Shown here piece after piece: positions 44,895 through 55,900 of a stretch of 64,000 nt of DNA. The first letter of the stretch is position 1, and each line of letters begins with the position of its first letter. This DNA is from Emiliania huxleyi CCMP1516 (Eukaryota; Haptophyta; Isochrysidales; Noelaerhabdaceae): NCBI RefSeq assembly GCF_000372725.1, contig NW_005199901.1, positions 44,462 through 108,461 of the forward strand, read 5' to 3'. The translations under genes and the position numbers were made by a program. A model generated the notes under the pieces. The model was not told the DNA's origin, searched no databases, and saw nothing but the letters and a program-made list of their open reading frames with translations.

Positions 44895-45519
44895 TTGGTT
44901 GGGGTCTGCAGCCGGAAAGCTATAGCGACGCACACGCGGCAGAGTGTGTGACCTATTGGATGGCACCATCGGCAGCCGTCCGCCCCTCAGAGACGTACAT
45001 TGCCGCATGCGAATACACGCAAGGCGAAGGCGACGACGGGCTCTATACATGCCACATGGGGGCCGCATGTATCAGCGTTGCCCATCCGCGCGTCGCAGAC
45101 GCCTCTCTCCCCCGCCGTTCCCCCCAGCACCATCGCCTTCACCATTCCCGCCTCCATTCCCGCCGCGAGAAGGTTATTTGGCCGACTAGCATTGTAGCCG
45201 AGTGCAGGAAGGAGAGGTAGCCGAATGCAGGAAGTAGAGTCGAGCTGGACGTACGTCTACGTGGTAGGGTATACGAGCGCCTCGAGAGACGAGCGCGGGT
45301 TGGCGGGATCCGGGAGGGGAAGCGCGGGTCCGCGGCGGGTGGACAGAGATTTACTTTAGAGTGAGATAGAGGGGAAGAGGTTGTCTTATTGCACACAAGC
45401 ATCCCATACATGGTACCACCTTCTTCGTAATATAAGACAAGGGGTGAACTTATCTACACCATCTACGCAGCAGAGCGACTGGCGCGATTCAGCATACTGG
45501 CGCGATTCAGCAGTAAACG

Positions 45520-45921
45520 TCACTCGTGCGCCTTGCGAGCAGAGTCCATCGCGGAGATAGCGGCTACCCTCTCATGGCTCAGGGCCTCGTGGCGCGCGTC
45601 GCCATCGGGCGCCTGCATGTCTGCCGCGTGCAGCGCAGCAAACCTGCGCGCCTCGCCGCCGGCCGCGAGCTCGCGCAGCTCGTCGCGCACGGCGCCGAGA
45701 GTGAGCTGGCCGAGCAGGGCGGGCCGGATCGAGGCACGCGCCTGGACTCCCTTGACGCGCGTGTCGCGCACCTACCTCGGGTGACCTCGGGTGACCTCGG
45801 GTGACCTCGGGTGATCTCAAGTCGTCTGGGGTGGTCTCAGGTGAGCTTGCGCGCCGAGATGTAGAACTGGCGCCGGACGCGGTCGGGCGACTCGTTGGCG
45901 CCCCCGCAGTGCAGCACCTGC

Positions 45922-45955
<34 letters not shown>

Positions 45956-45971
45956 TGTGTGAGTGAGTGTG

Positions 45972-46039
<68 letters not shown>

Positions 46040-47599
46040 CGTGTGTGTGTGCGTGCGTGCGTGCGTGTGCCGCGCGTGAGGCGGAGAAGGGCGTCGAAAA
46101 GGCGTCGGAAGGGCGTCGGAAGGGCGTCGGAAGGGCGTCTTTGCAGCGCCTGCTGGTTGTACAGCGCCACGTCGCCCTTCTTGAGCAGGCCGAGCTTGAC
46201 GGGGCGCGAAGCGATGTACTCCTCGTCCACGACGTTGGTGCGCAGCCCCACCTACCGCAGCCATGTCAGCCATCGTGCCACGCTGCCCTCGCCCACCTGT
46301 GTCGCCGGTGCGCCGCCCCACCGTGTCTCTTCCCACCTCGAGGTTGCCGCCGTAGAAGGCGGTGTGCTCCGCCTACGGGAGGAGAAGCGAGAGGCCTGGA
46401 GAAGGAGGGGGGGGGGGGGGGAGTCCGTCCCCGGCGGGCGAGTGCCTCCGTGTGAGTGCCGGGCAGGTAGATGGTCGGACCCATCTTTGCGTCCACGTCC
46501 TGCGGGCCGCACGCCAGGGACGCCTCATGCGGGGTGGTGGTGGTGGTGGTGGTGGCCGTGGTGGTGGTGGTGGTGGGGTCTCCTGCAGCGCGACAAAGGC
46601 GGCGTACAGCGGCGGGGTGGGGCTGTAGGGGGTGTCTGGGTGGAGCGGCTGCTGCTTCGAGCCCGGCTCGGAGATGAGGCACGCGAGCTCGTTGAAGGAG
46701 GCCTGAGGAGCCGGTGGTGCGAGTGCGGGTGACCCGGTGGCTCGAGGCGAGGCGCGAGCGGCGCCCAAGGAAGGATGCCTCCCGCCCGACAACCTCCTCG
46801 AGCAGCGACCCGAGTGCGGACGCCTCGCCGAGCAGCTCCTGCACGAGCATTGCCGACACGAGGGGTGACGGACGGGAGACTGTGGTCGGGAGACCACGTC
46901 CCTGGGTCGGGAGGTGGGGTCGGGAGGAGCGCGCGGCACGCTCCTGCATCGCGTCGAGTGGCGGTCCCTGCAGAGGCAGCAGCAAGTCGCACCTGCTCAC
47001 CAACGAGCAGTGCTCAGGCCGTGGAGGACGAGTCAGCGGCACCAGCAGGTGCCGCACCGGTTCGAGAGCAGCACCAGGTTTGCGAACCGGTCGGTCGAGG
47101 GCCGACCTCCCGCCTCGACCTCCTCCTCGCACCGCAGCCGCTCCGCGTCGACAAAGTCGCGCAGCGCGTCCGCCGTCGCGGCGGAGAGGGCGCCGTCGAT
47201 CCGGACGACGCCAGAGCTCTGCAGTTCCTTGGCGAGCACCGAGCCGCGCTGCGCCAGCTCCGCCTTACTGGCGCTCTGCCGCGGCCTCTTTGCGCCCTTC
47301 TTCTTGGACGCCGCCTTGCCCGCCGGAGCCGCGCCGCTTCCAAAGCCGGCGCCGCTGCTTTGCCGTCCGCCCTTTTGCTTCTTTGCGACGAGTGCGGTTC
47401 CCGGCTGCAGCAGCGCACGCTCGCGCTCGGCGCGGCGGGCGACGGCCTCGTCCTGCTCGCGTCGGAGGAGCGCCTTTGTCGCCGCGTCCACCATCATGCA
47501 GGGCAGCGCGGCGCGGCGCAGAAGCAGTTGAGGCAGATTTGTCGTATCAGCCGACAGAGGGCTGGGCAGCGGCAGGAGGCCAGAGACCGCGACGAGCAT
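45520..47599 (-). CDS. Phytanoyl-CoA dioxygenase (PhyH)-like protein, about nine exons
   Basis: Start ATG 47599 (MLVAVSGLLPLPSPLSA, possible targeting leader). Exons: 47599-47058; 46992-46944; 46838-46779; from 46702; then DVDAKMGPTIYLPGTH; EHTAFYGGNLE; VGLRTNVVDEEYIASRPVKL; VLHCGGANESPDRVRRQFYI; and a last exon ending at 45520. Iron and 2OG ligands fit the family: LHPDTPY (H-x-D), VLHCGGAN (distal His) and the following RRQFY. The N-terminal exon has a Lys-rich linker. Introns show GC and apparent GA donors and flanking direct repeats. Two introns hold repeats: acccgaggtc units (45771-45842) and a GT tract. Confidence 0.82.
45921..46070 (+). repeat. (GT)n microsatellite inside an intron
   Basis: About 150 bases of GT with a few GAGT and GCGT variants, followed by ggcgtcggaa units (46083-46142); both lie in an intron of the PhyH-like gene. 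Confidence 0.97.
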
Positions 47600-47644
47600 C
47601 GCAGGTTGCTGTTTGTCCGGAGTTTCTCTTCCTACTCGAGTAGA

Positions 47645-48512
47645 GCCGGCTGCCGCACCTTCAGAAAAATAAAACAAAAAATCGTGCGGTGTCGTGTCGG
47701 ATCGCGTGTCGTGTCGTGTCGTATCGCACGGGTTTTCGTTTATGGCCGGCTATCCCTTCATCAGCTCCCCGTACCTCGCGGACACGAGCTCTTCAGACCG
47801 CATAGGACGTTTCCCGGGTCGGTCGCCTGCTGAAGGTCCGTGCACAAGCCCCTCATTCCCCCCACAAAGCACCCGTTTGCGCCACGCGCCGCCCGCCCCG
47901 CGCCCGCCTTTGGAGGAGCCTCGGCAAGAGGTTTTGTTGTGTGTGAGCTTCCCGCAGGCCCAGGGCCGGGAGCAGCTCGCCGCGCGAGGGAGGCCCTAGG
48001 GGAGGCCAAGCGCTCCGTCCAGCGGTGCGGCCGCAACGCTCCCCCCCCCCCGTGCTCTCAGGCCGCGCCGCGCTGCGAGAGAGGAGTGGTCGGCAAGGCG
48101 GGTCTACCTCCCTTGCTTGCCTACGTGTCGGCAGACGTGCCACAGCCGATAGCGCAATACCGACGAGGCCGACGCCGTGCCCCCGCATTTCCGCGGTGGG
48201 CGCGCGCTGTGGCAGCGCAAGCCTCGGGGGTGGCTGTGCTCGTGGCGCGCCTGGTCGTCACGCACCAGCGGAAAGGGCTAGGGGCCGCTTTTTGACGAGC
48301 TGCCTTGGCGCAGGAGAGAGGCCGCTTCCGCGAGCGACGCGACCGCTTGATGCTGTCGGACCACTGCCCCAAGACGAGCGTGGGAGGAGCGAGCGAGGAG
48401 CGAGGCGCCGAGCGAAGGGAAGAGAGCGATCCGACACGACACGACACGAGCGATCCGACACGACACGACACGAGTTTTTTTCGTTTTTATTTTTTCGGAA
48501 GGTGCCGCAAGC
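47645..48512. repeat. Long imperfect inverted repeat with (GTGTC)n arms
   Basis: Left arm about 47645-47730 (ccgcaccttcagaaaaataa, then gtgtcgtgtcggatcgcgtg) pairs with right arm about 48422-48512 (gatccgacacgacacgacac, then tttttcggaaggtgccgc). Between them lie about 690 bases without a trusted gene; frames there are GC-rich shadows. Confidence 0.75.
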
Positions 48513-48828
48513 GGCTATATGTAACTGATTTGGGCTCATGCGCCTGCTCCTCCTCCTGCTCGCCGTGCGGTCGGGAGCCGGAGTGGATGGGTCGGAGCTG
48601 CTGCAACGGTGTGAGTGGCCGCGAGGGGTGGTGTGTGTGAGTGAGTATTCTTGATACGAAACCACGACGACACACACCAGCCAGTCGACTCGCATCGGTT
48701 GCCTCCATGAACGGCGGAGCTATTCTCGCGTCCACACCACACCTGGCTCAGATGCTGCATGAATGGTTGCCGAGGTTGTGAGGGACATGATCCCGGCGTG
48801 AACACGACTAACTGACGGATCCGCTCCT

Positions 48829-48867
48829 GACAGTCGCACGCGCCGCGCTGTGGCGCGTGCGACTGTC
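48829..48867. repeat. Perfect 16-bp stem hairpin
   Basis: gacagtcgcacgcgcc, loop gcgctgt, then ggcgcgtgcgactgtc, followed by tttgtttgaag. It is not tied to a recognised gene end. Confidence 0.9.
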
Positions 48868-48960
48868 TTTGTTTGAAGTTAAAAGTCGAATCAGAGCGCC
48901 GTCGGCGCTGTCCCTCGTTTTCCTCCCACGGACCGCCCGTCCGGCACCGTTCCGGGACGC

Positions 48961-49297
48961 ACGCCGGCGAAGCACCATCAAGCTGCTGTACGGCCCCGGC
49001 ATCGCCTCCCCTGGCTTAGCTAGATTGAGAGATATTGTGCACACGATCTGTCTCTACAATATATACACTGACACTTCACCTCCCATAGCTCGTCCCGGTC
49101 CGCCACGGCCATCCTTGGCCTCCGGAGGGCCCCCGGCCGCGGCGCGGTGCGGCGGCGTCACAAATCCGACCACAGAGCACCGGGACGCGGTCGGGCGATC
49201 TGAGGCTCAACTAGGCGTATGCATTGCCCATCCAGGGCTATCACCTGGACCCATCAACAGGCGCCTGCGGCGCCGTGGTCACGAGTTGTTGTTCACA
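48961..49297 (+). repeat. Dispersed repeat D, copy 2
   Basis: Roughly 85-90% like copy 1 by eye. Both copies keep ccggcgaagcaccatcaagc and catccagggctatcacctgg. Confidence 0.9.
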
Positions 49298-49751
49298 CCT
49301 GGGCAACCATTCATGCAGCACAGTATCCGTTGTGGTCGGGCGCAACCTGGACAACCTAAACCTCGACACAGTGGAGTTTTGGAGCAGACGCCGCGCGGCC
49401 AGCGCGCCGCGCAGCTGGGCCCCGGTGGTCACCAGGACGGATCTCGACCCCTCCGGAGGTTGCTCTGCTGAAGAAATCAGTTTTTCTTCCGATGGTTTCT
49501 CTCGAGGTTCTCGAGGTGGATATCCTTTGGCCGCGTTGGGTAGCGAGGATTGGTGTGACGCGATCCACGCAGGCGTGGTTTCTGACGGCCGACCGTCAGT
49601 GCACGGAGTTGCCCCTTCTCCGACTGCCCCGGCTAGTTCACGAGTTTCGCGGGAGTGACCCCATGCGTCAAACCCGAGACCTAGCGCGGGTGGGTTGGAG
49701 GGGGCTCGCTGCAAGGAAGGGCGGTGTAAGAGGCCGATGGTTTTGTGAGGC

Positions 49752-49819
49752 TAGCACCACACTCCTCTCCTTAAAATCCCTGTGTGGTGGCGGCGTGCCG
49801 TCCTCCCATCCCTCCCTTG
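49752..49819 (+). mobile_element. Repeat A copy split by a transposon
   Basis: Runs from gctagcaccacactcctctc to ccctcccttg at 49819, then resumes after the inserted element as cttgtcggttttttctttct (50331 onward). Confidence 0.85.
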
Positions 49820-50322
49820 CTTAGGGGACCCCTAGGCTTAAAAGGGTGGGCCCTGGGGCGCCTGCGGCTTAAACGGCTTAAAACTTGCCATGGCAAGTTT
49901 TAAGAGCTGCTGGGCCGCCAATTCCTTAAACGGTCTTAAACGCTTAAACGGTGCGGGAGAGCTCCCGAGGTCGATGGTCCGGGAGGCTCCCGGTAGACAC
50001 GCCGGAGGCCGGGAAGCTGGCTACAGTCAGCTAGCACGTGTCCCCTATGCGAGTATGGCTCCTGCCAGTGCACCAGACTTACATATGTGTCTTCAGAGGC
50101 GGGTTTGTGCCTAAAATAACGGCAGTGTGCCTAATAATGGCAGTATTGGAGAAAACGGCGCGGAACCCAGCGACGCGTGCCGGACTTTGTTAAACGGTGG
50201 TCTTAAAAGAGGGACCCCCGGTGCCTGCAATCTCTTAAATGGCAAGTTAAGCCCCCAAACCTCCTCGTTTCTTAAAAGGTCTTTAAAAAATCCGGCCCTC
50301 AGAACCCTAGGGGTCCCCTAAG
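49820..50322. mobile_element. hAT-like non-autonomous element nested in repeat A
   Basis: Terminal inverted repeats cttaggggacccctag (49820-49835) and ctaggggtcccctaag (50307-50322). The 8-mer ctcccttg flanks both ends (49812-49819 and 50323-50330). The interior has many cttaaa(a/c)gg motifs and a perfect 28-bp palindrome at 49877-49904. No transposase. Confidence 0.92.
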
Positions 50323-51100
50323 CTCCCTTGCTTGTCGGTTTTTTCTTTCTTTTTTGTGAGATGAAATTCAGGCGGCCGATCTCCTTTTTCTATTTCGGAA
50401 CACCTCTCGGAACGTCCGAAGCCAAGCTCCCACCTGCTCGAGCCGCTCCGAGGCGACCGTGCGTGCGTCCATACTGCCTATTTAGTTAACACCAGCCCCG
50501 ACGGGGACGTCATCACCCTCGCCCAGGGATCTACAATGCTGTCTTAAGGTCCGACCTGTGGGCTCCGCCTGCGCTCGGCACCGGGCACCGACTCGGCACA
50601 TGTACATGTGTACAAAATGCGCCTGCGGGCGGACCCTCAAGAAAGAAGAGAGTTGAGAGAGAGAGAGATTTTCCAGTGTATGTAGCTCTTACGATTTTAG
50701 AAAGAATGAGTCTGTGAAAGAGAGAGAGAGATTTTTGAAAACCAACAAGAAATCACGACTGTCACAGTGATTTGGGCTCGGCAGCTTGTCAGCCCTCAGC
50801 CGAAGCTGGGGCCGGTCCCGTAGCCGAGAGAACCCGCGCCGATGAGTTCGACGCGGTCGGGGCGCCCCGCGGAGAGGCCAGCGGAAAGAGAAGAAGCAAG
50901 TCAGGATTTCTTGTTGGCTCGGACCCTCACAGCTCAGAGAGAGATTTTTGTGTGTGTCACAGCTCGACTTGCGCCACTGGGATTCTCACTTATTAATAAT
51001 AGAGCCTGCATCTCAGCAATAAGGAGGCGTCGTTTTTCTTCTGCGCGCCTTTAGAGCCGCCGTCCTCGGGCGATCGACTTTTTGCTGTTTTGCTCTCTCG

Positions 51101-52914
51101 ATGCTTCCGCTCGCCCTCCTTTCGCTAGCGGCGGCGGCGCCGCCGCCTCCCGTGTCACCACCGCTGCCTCCTTCCGCGCCACTTCAAAACTGCACCATCG
51201 TGTCTTCCGACGACGGTGATGCGACCGACGGGGAGGGTTCCCTTGTTCAGATCATCGACGAGGCAGGCACCTTCCTCGCGGAATCCGAGGCCGGTCTGCG
51301 CGTGGCGCTGCAGTGCGGGTTGCAGTCTGGCCGCGCCAACATCAGAATCCCCGCGCAAACCACGATCAACCTTACCAGCGCGCTCGAGGTCGACGGGTCC
51401 CTTGCGGCGGAGGCGGAGCTGCCCGTGATTAACATATCGGGCGGCGGCGGGGCGGCCATCGACGCGCAGGGCCGCTCAGGCGTGCTCTTCGCTAGCCGTG
51501 TGTCACTGTACGTGCGCGGACTGCGGATCGCCAACGGCAACCAGGGTTGCGTACGGCTGTATCGCACCCTCGCTCGCTTCGAAGATGTGTCCGTCGAGGG
51601 CTGCAAAACGCCGGGAAACGGCGGCGGCTTCTTCATCGAACATTCCGACGTGGCCTTCGAGCGCGTCCTCATCCGCCATTGCGTTGCGGCGCAGAACGGC
51701 GGCGGTGTATTTCTCACCGGAAGAGGCTCCCTGGTTGCTCTCCACTCCTCCATCGCCCACTGCTCCGCTGGCAGCTACGAAGAATCAGCTCTATTCTACT
51801 TTGGAGGCGGTCTGGCAGCCGAGCATTCGGCGCTTTTCATGGCCCATACGAACATCAGCGATTGCCGTGTCCATTCGCGTACGAACTCGTACGGCGGGGG
51901 GGCCTATCTCACCTCGACGTACAGCCGCTTCAAGTCAGTCAAGATTGGCCGCTGCTCAGCCCGGAGCCCCGACGGGACTGCGGCCGCGGGAGGCCTCTAT
52001 GTCGAATCCAGTGCGGGCGACCGCATGAACTTTTTGCGAGCGAACGTGAGTCGTCACAGCTACTGGCGGGAAGTCCCCCCATTCACGGACGAGCTGCGTG
52101 ACGACCTGAGCGGCATTTCTTGGCGCGAGCTCGCCAACGACAGCGACGTTGGCAGCTGGCGTGCCGCGGAGGAGCCGTCGCTTCTCGACGCGTACGACTT
52201 GGAGGTGGTCGGTTGCGCTGCGGAAGGGCTCTCCGCGTTCGGCGGCTGCATACGTGAGTGGCACCTGTTGTAAGTATAGCTCTGTCCGCACTGTGCCAAC
52301 CCCCCCTTCCCCCCCCCCCCCTGACAGACTACGATGATCCCTCGAGCGCGAGCGAGCACGGAGATGTCTCTCAGAGTGGCGAGCCGACCGACGTGCCGTT
52401 CAAGGCCATCCGGCTCGCCGCGCTCTCGCTCATCGGTTGCAAGGCAAGTGGGGCTGATTTTGCCGGGGGCGGCGGAATCAGCATCTACTCTCGCGGACTC
52501 GTTCAGATCCACAACGCCCACGTCGCAAATACGGCTGCGGAGATCCTACCGGCTCAAGATGTACCGCTTCACGGGCTGGCCTTGGGCGGCGGCTTCTTAG
52601 TGCAACTAGCCTTCACAAGCATCCTGAACTCGGCCTTCGACACCTGTGAGGCCATCTCCACATCCCCCGCCTTGGATCAGACCGTGGCGGGAGGGGGGAT
52701 CTTCGCCTATGAGGCGACCACGCGGCTCAAGAACGTCAACGTCACGTCTTGCGCGGCAAGGCTTGAGGTTACCCCGGGAGCTCTCGGAAGATACACAGGT
52801 ACTGGCGCCGTCAGTGGCGGAGTCCACATGGCGAGCGGCTTCGGACTCTTTGAGAACGGGGCGAGCAGTGCCCAGATCTCCCCTCCCACACACACGCGCA
52901 CACACACGCGCACA

Positions 52915-52946
<32 letters not shown>

Positions 52947-52954
52947 GCCCGTCA

Positions 52955-52986
<32 letters not shown>

Positions 52987-55900
52987 TGCACACACGTATT
53001 ACGCATGCACCCCCCCCCCCCACACACACACACCACCACCACCACCACCACCACCACCACCACCACCCCCGCCATGAAATATCACGAAGCTTTCGCCATT
53101 CCGCCGACCCCTTTAGACGACTCGAGCACCTCGCCGCTCCGCTGCACAGGTGCTGCTCTCCAAGTCGAAAGTGATCGGTCCGCGTTCTGGTCCTAGCGGC
53201 GTGGTCACCCAACCTTGGTCTTTACACAACCAGCTTGGTGTGTACGGCGTCGTCGGGACCCTCATCTGGGTCCTTCCCACCATCAGAGGCCGCTGGCTAC
53301 CGGTTTGCTCCACACCCCCCCTGCCCCCCCGCTCCCTCGTCCTTCTTCCCCGATCTAAGAGGACCACTCCCTCCCCTATCAGTCGGTCTACCTGTGCGAA
53401 GAGTTCCGCAAGCCGTGTCCGCCGGAGAAGCAAGGGACGACTTGCAATTATACGACGCAGCCGATCCTATCTGACCCCGGCTGCCCTCGCGACCCGAAAT
53501 ATGGGCCCGTGCCGCCACTGCGCTTCTGACCCTTCCACACCTGCCTCTTTAACTGGCGACCGCTGATTCATAGGCTGTCGATGGACGGCAAGTACGTGTC
53601 GCTCGGCGTGTCGGGTGCATACAACGAAGAGTACCTCCCTTACCGGTGCAACCTTGGCTGTTACGGGAACTCGGCCAACCCCCTGGAGCAGAACACGGGC
53701 ACATGCACCGGGTCTTGCCCTGCGGGCAACTACTGTCCCAATCTGGGCACCGTCGACCCGATCATCTGCCCGTCAGGGTCATTTTGCCCAAAGGCCTCGT
53801 CTGCAGCTCGAGTTTGCCCCGCTGGCTACTTCTCTAACCAGACAGGCAGTCTACCGCCCTCCGCCTCCACCCTCCTCGCCCCGCCCCCGCCGTCGCCGCC
53901 GGGGTCCACCCTTCCCACGGTCGCGCAGGCAACTCCGATCGCGACCAGTGCGAGCCATGCCCGCCCGGCTTCTACTGCGAGATGAACAGCGCGTACCCCT
54001 CGCCGTGTGACGCGGGTCGGTACAGCGACCGCAACCAGAGCAGGACGTCCTCATGCTTCAGGGCGTGCCCTGAGGGGTACTACTGTCCAACCGGGACAGC
54101 ACAACCGATCGGGTGCCCGGCCAACACGTACCGGGGCATGGTGGGCGCGCGGAACGAGTCCGACTGCGAGCCTTGCCCTCTAAACACGGAGTCGAAAAGC
54201 GGCTCGAGGGTCTGTCAGTTTGAGGCCTGTCCCGCGGGCTTCTCCAGCAGGAACGGCAAGTACAGTGCGACCCCAGGCGCGACGTGCGAGAGGTGCATCG
54301 AGCGCCCCCCCCAGCCCTCCCCCCCGCTCACCCGCCTCGCACTCCCTGTTCATGCATCCCGCTCATCTCCACTGCGACCTTAGCACCCCGCTGTTTCGCC
54401 ACACAGGTGTCCGAAGGGGACGTTCGCCATCGCCAGTCAGAACGGCAGCACGCAGTGCACCGCCTGCCCCGTCTCCGAGTACCAGGACCGGACCGGACAA
54501 GGCAAGTGCGAGCCGTGCGCCTGGCAGATGTTCGCGCGGCCGGAGGGCGCGGCGGACTGCACCGCGTTCGACGCCGGCACAGTGGCGTGGCCCGTGCTCC
54601 TAGATGCCTCACGACACTTCATAACGAGCTCGTCGGGATGATGAATCAACTCATGAATCAACCTCTCGAACTGATCTCTAGGCTCGTGGTCGTTGGGATG
54701 ATACCGCTGTGGGCGACCATCGGGGCGGTCTGGCGGTTCGGGCGGAAGCGCTACCAGCTGGCGAGGCACGGGCGTTCGGTCGCGGGACAGGCACACACGC
54801 GAACAGAATGTAGGAGATCGAGACACCCTCCGCACCTCAACCCTCTCCCCCCTCCCGCGCGCGCCCTCTGCCCTTGCCCCGCTCACGCTCTGAGCGTCGC
54901 GGGCGCACCGCCCTCCTCTGCCAGGTGCGCGCCGCGCTGCTGTCCGTCGAGTATGACGACTTGATCGAGGCGGACACGATGGCGATACCGGCCGTGGCGG
55001 CGGCGGTGCGAAAGCTGCGTCGGCTGATGATCGCCGCGGCGACGTTCGCGGGCTTGCTCGTCATCCCGTGGCGAGCTCACAAGGACCTTCACGCAGGACG
55101 TGTGACCAGCGTCTCTTCACACGTGCAGCTGTGAACAGGCTCCCTGGCTTGTTCGAGCTCAAGGAGTTCTGGCCGTACGCCCGAGCGCGGACAGACGCGA
55201 CGAGCCCGGAGCGGCTGCAGCCGCTCTTCTCCTCTTCCCTTCGCACGGCGGTCTCCAACCTGCGGCGCACGCGGCGCTACCAGATCCTGTTCGTCGTGTG
55301 GGCGTGTATGCCGATGTGGCAACTGCCCAGTGAGGTGATCGCGTGTGCAAGAGGGAGGAAGGGAGCGAGCGGGGGCCATCTGCTCACCCACGCGCACCGG
55401 GCCTTGCACTCTGAATGCCGGCTTTGCCTTTGGACGTGGAGATTTCGGAGATGGTTGGGCGTGGAGATTTTGGAGATGGTTGTTACCTTACCTTGCCGCA
55501 CCTTTAGGTGAGTGCGCCCATGCTCTCGTGCGAGGCCGCGCTCCTGTACAACGTCCTCGCGGCGCTGGGCCGCTACGGCGAGGGCAGGTTCGGGAACGGG
55601 TTTCTGTACGACGGCTCTGATCCGCCCGTGCTGCAGTACAACGCCGCCGCCCTGATCGCCCTCTGGCTGAACGTGGGCCAGTGCGTCATCACCGCGCTCA
55701 TGCAGCTGATGCTGCGGCTGTCCATCCACGCCATCGACCCGTCGGCCAGCCTCCCGGCGTTCGGGCATAAGGCCGCTCGCAAGCTTCGCGTGATGGCGTC
55801 CGTCATCTCTGCCGGCGACGGGGTCTACTCAGAGCCTGTCGCTGCAGAGACCTCCTCTCGGAGGCGCGCTGCCGACAAGGTCTCCCGGCGAGATTCCCCG

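Larger units (their letters stand above)
48754..49319. mobile_element. Possible inverted-repeat element around repeat D copy 2
   Basis: gctgcatgaatggttgcc at 48754-48771 is the exact complement of 49302-49319. The interval contains the 48829-48867 hairpin and repeat D. No target-site duplication is evident. Confidence 0.45.

Noticed and set aside
47853-48471. Overlapping frames on both strands between the inverted arms
   Set aside because: All are Arg/Ser/Pro-rich with no domain; no start or splice context favours one.
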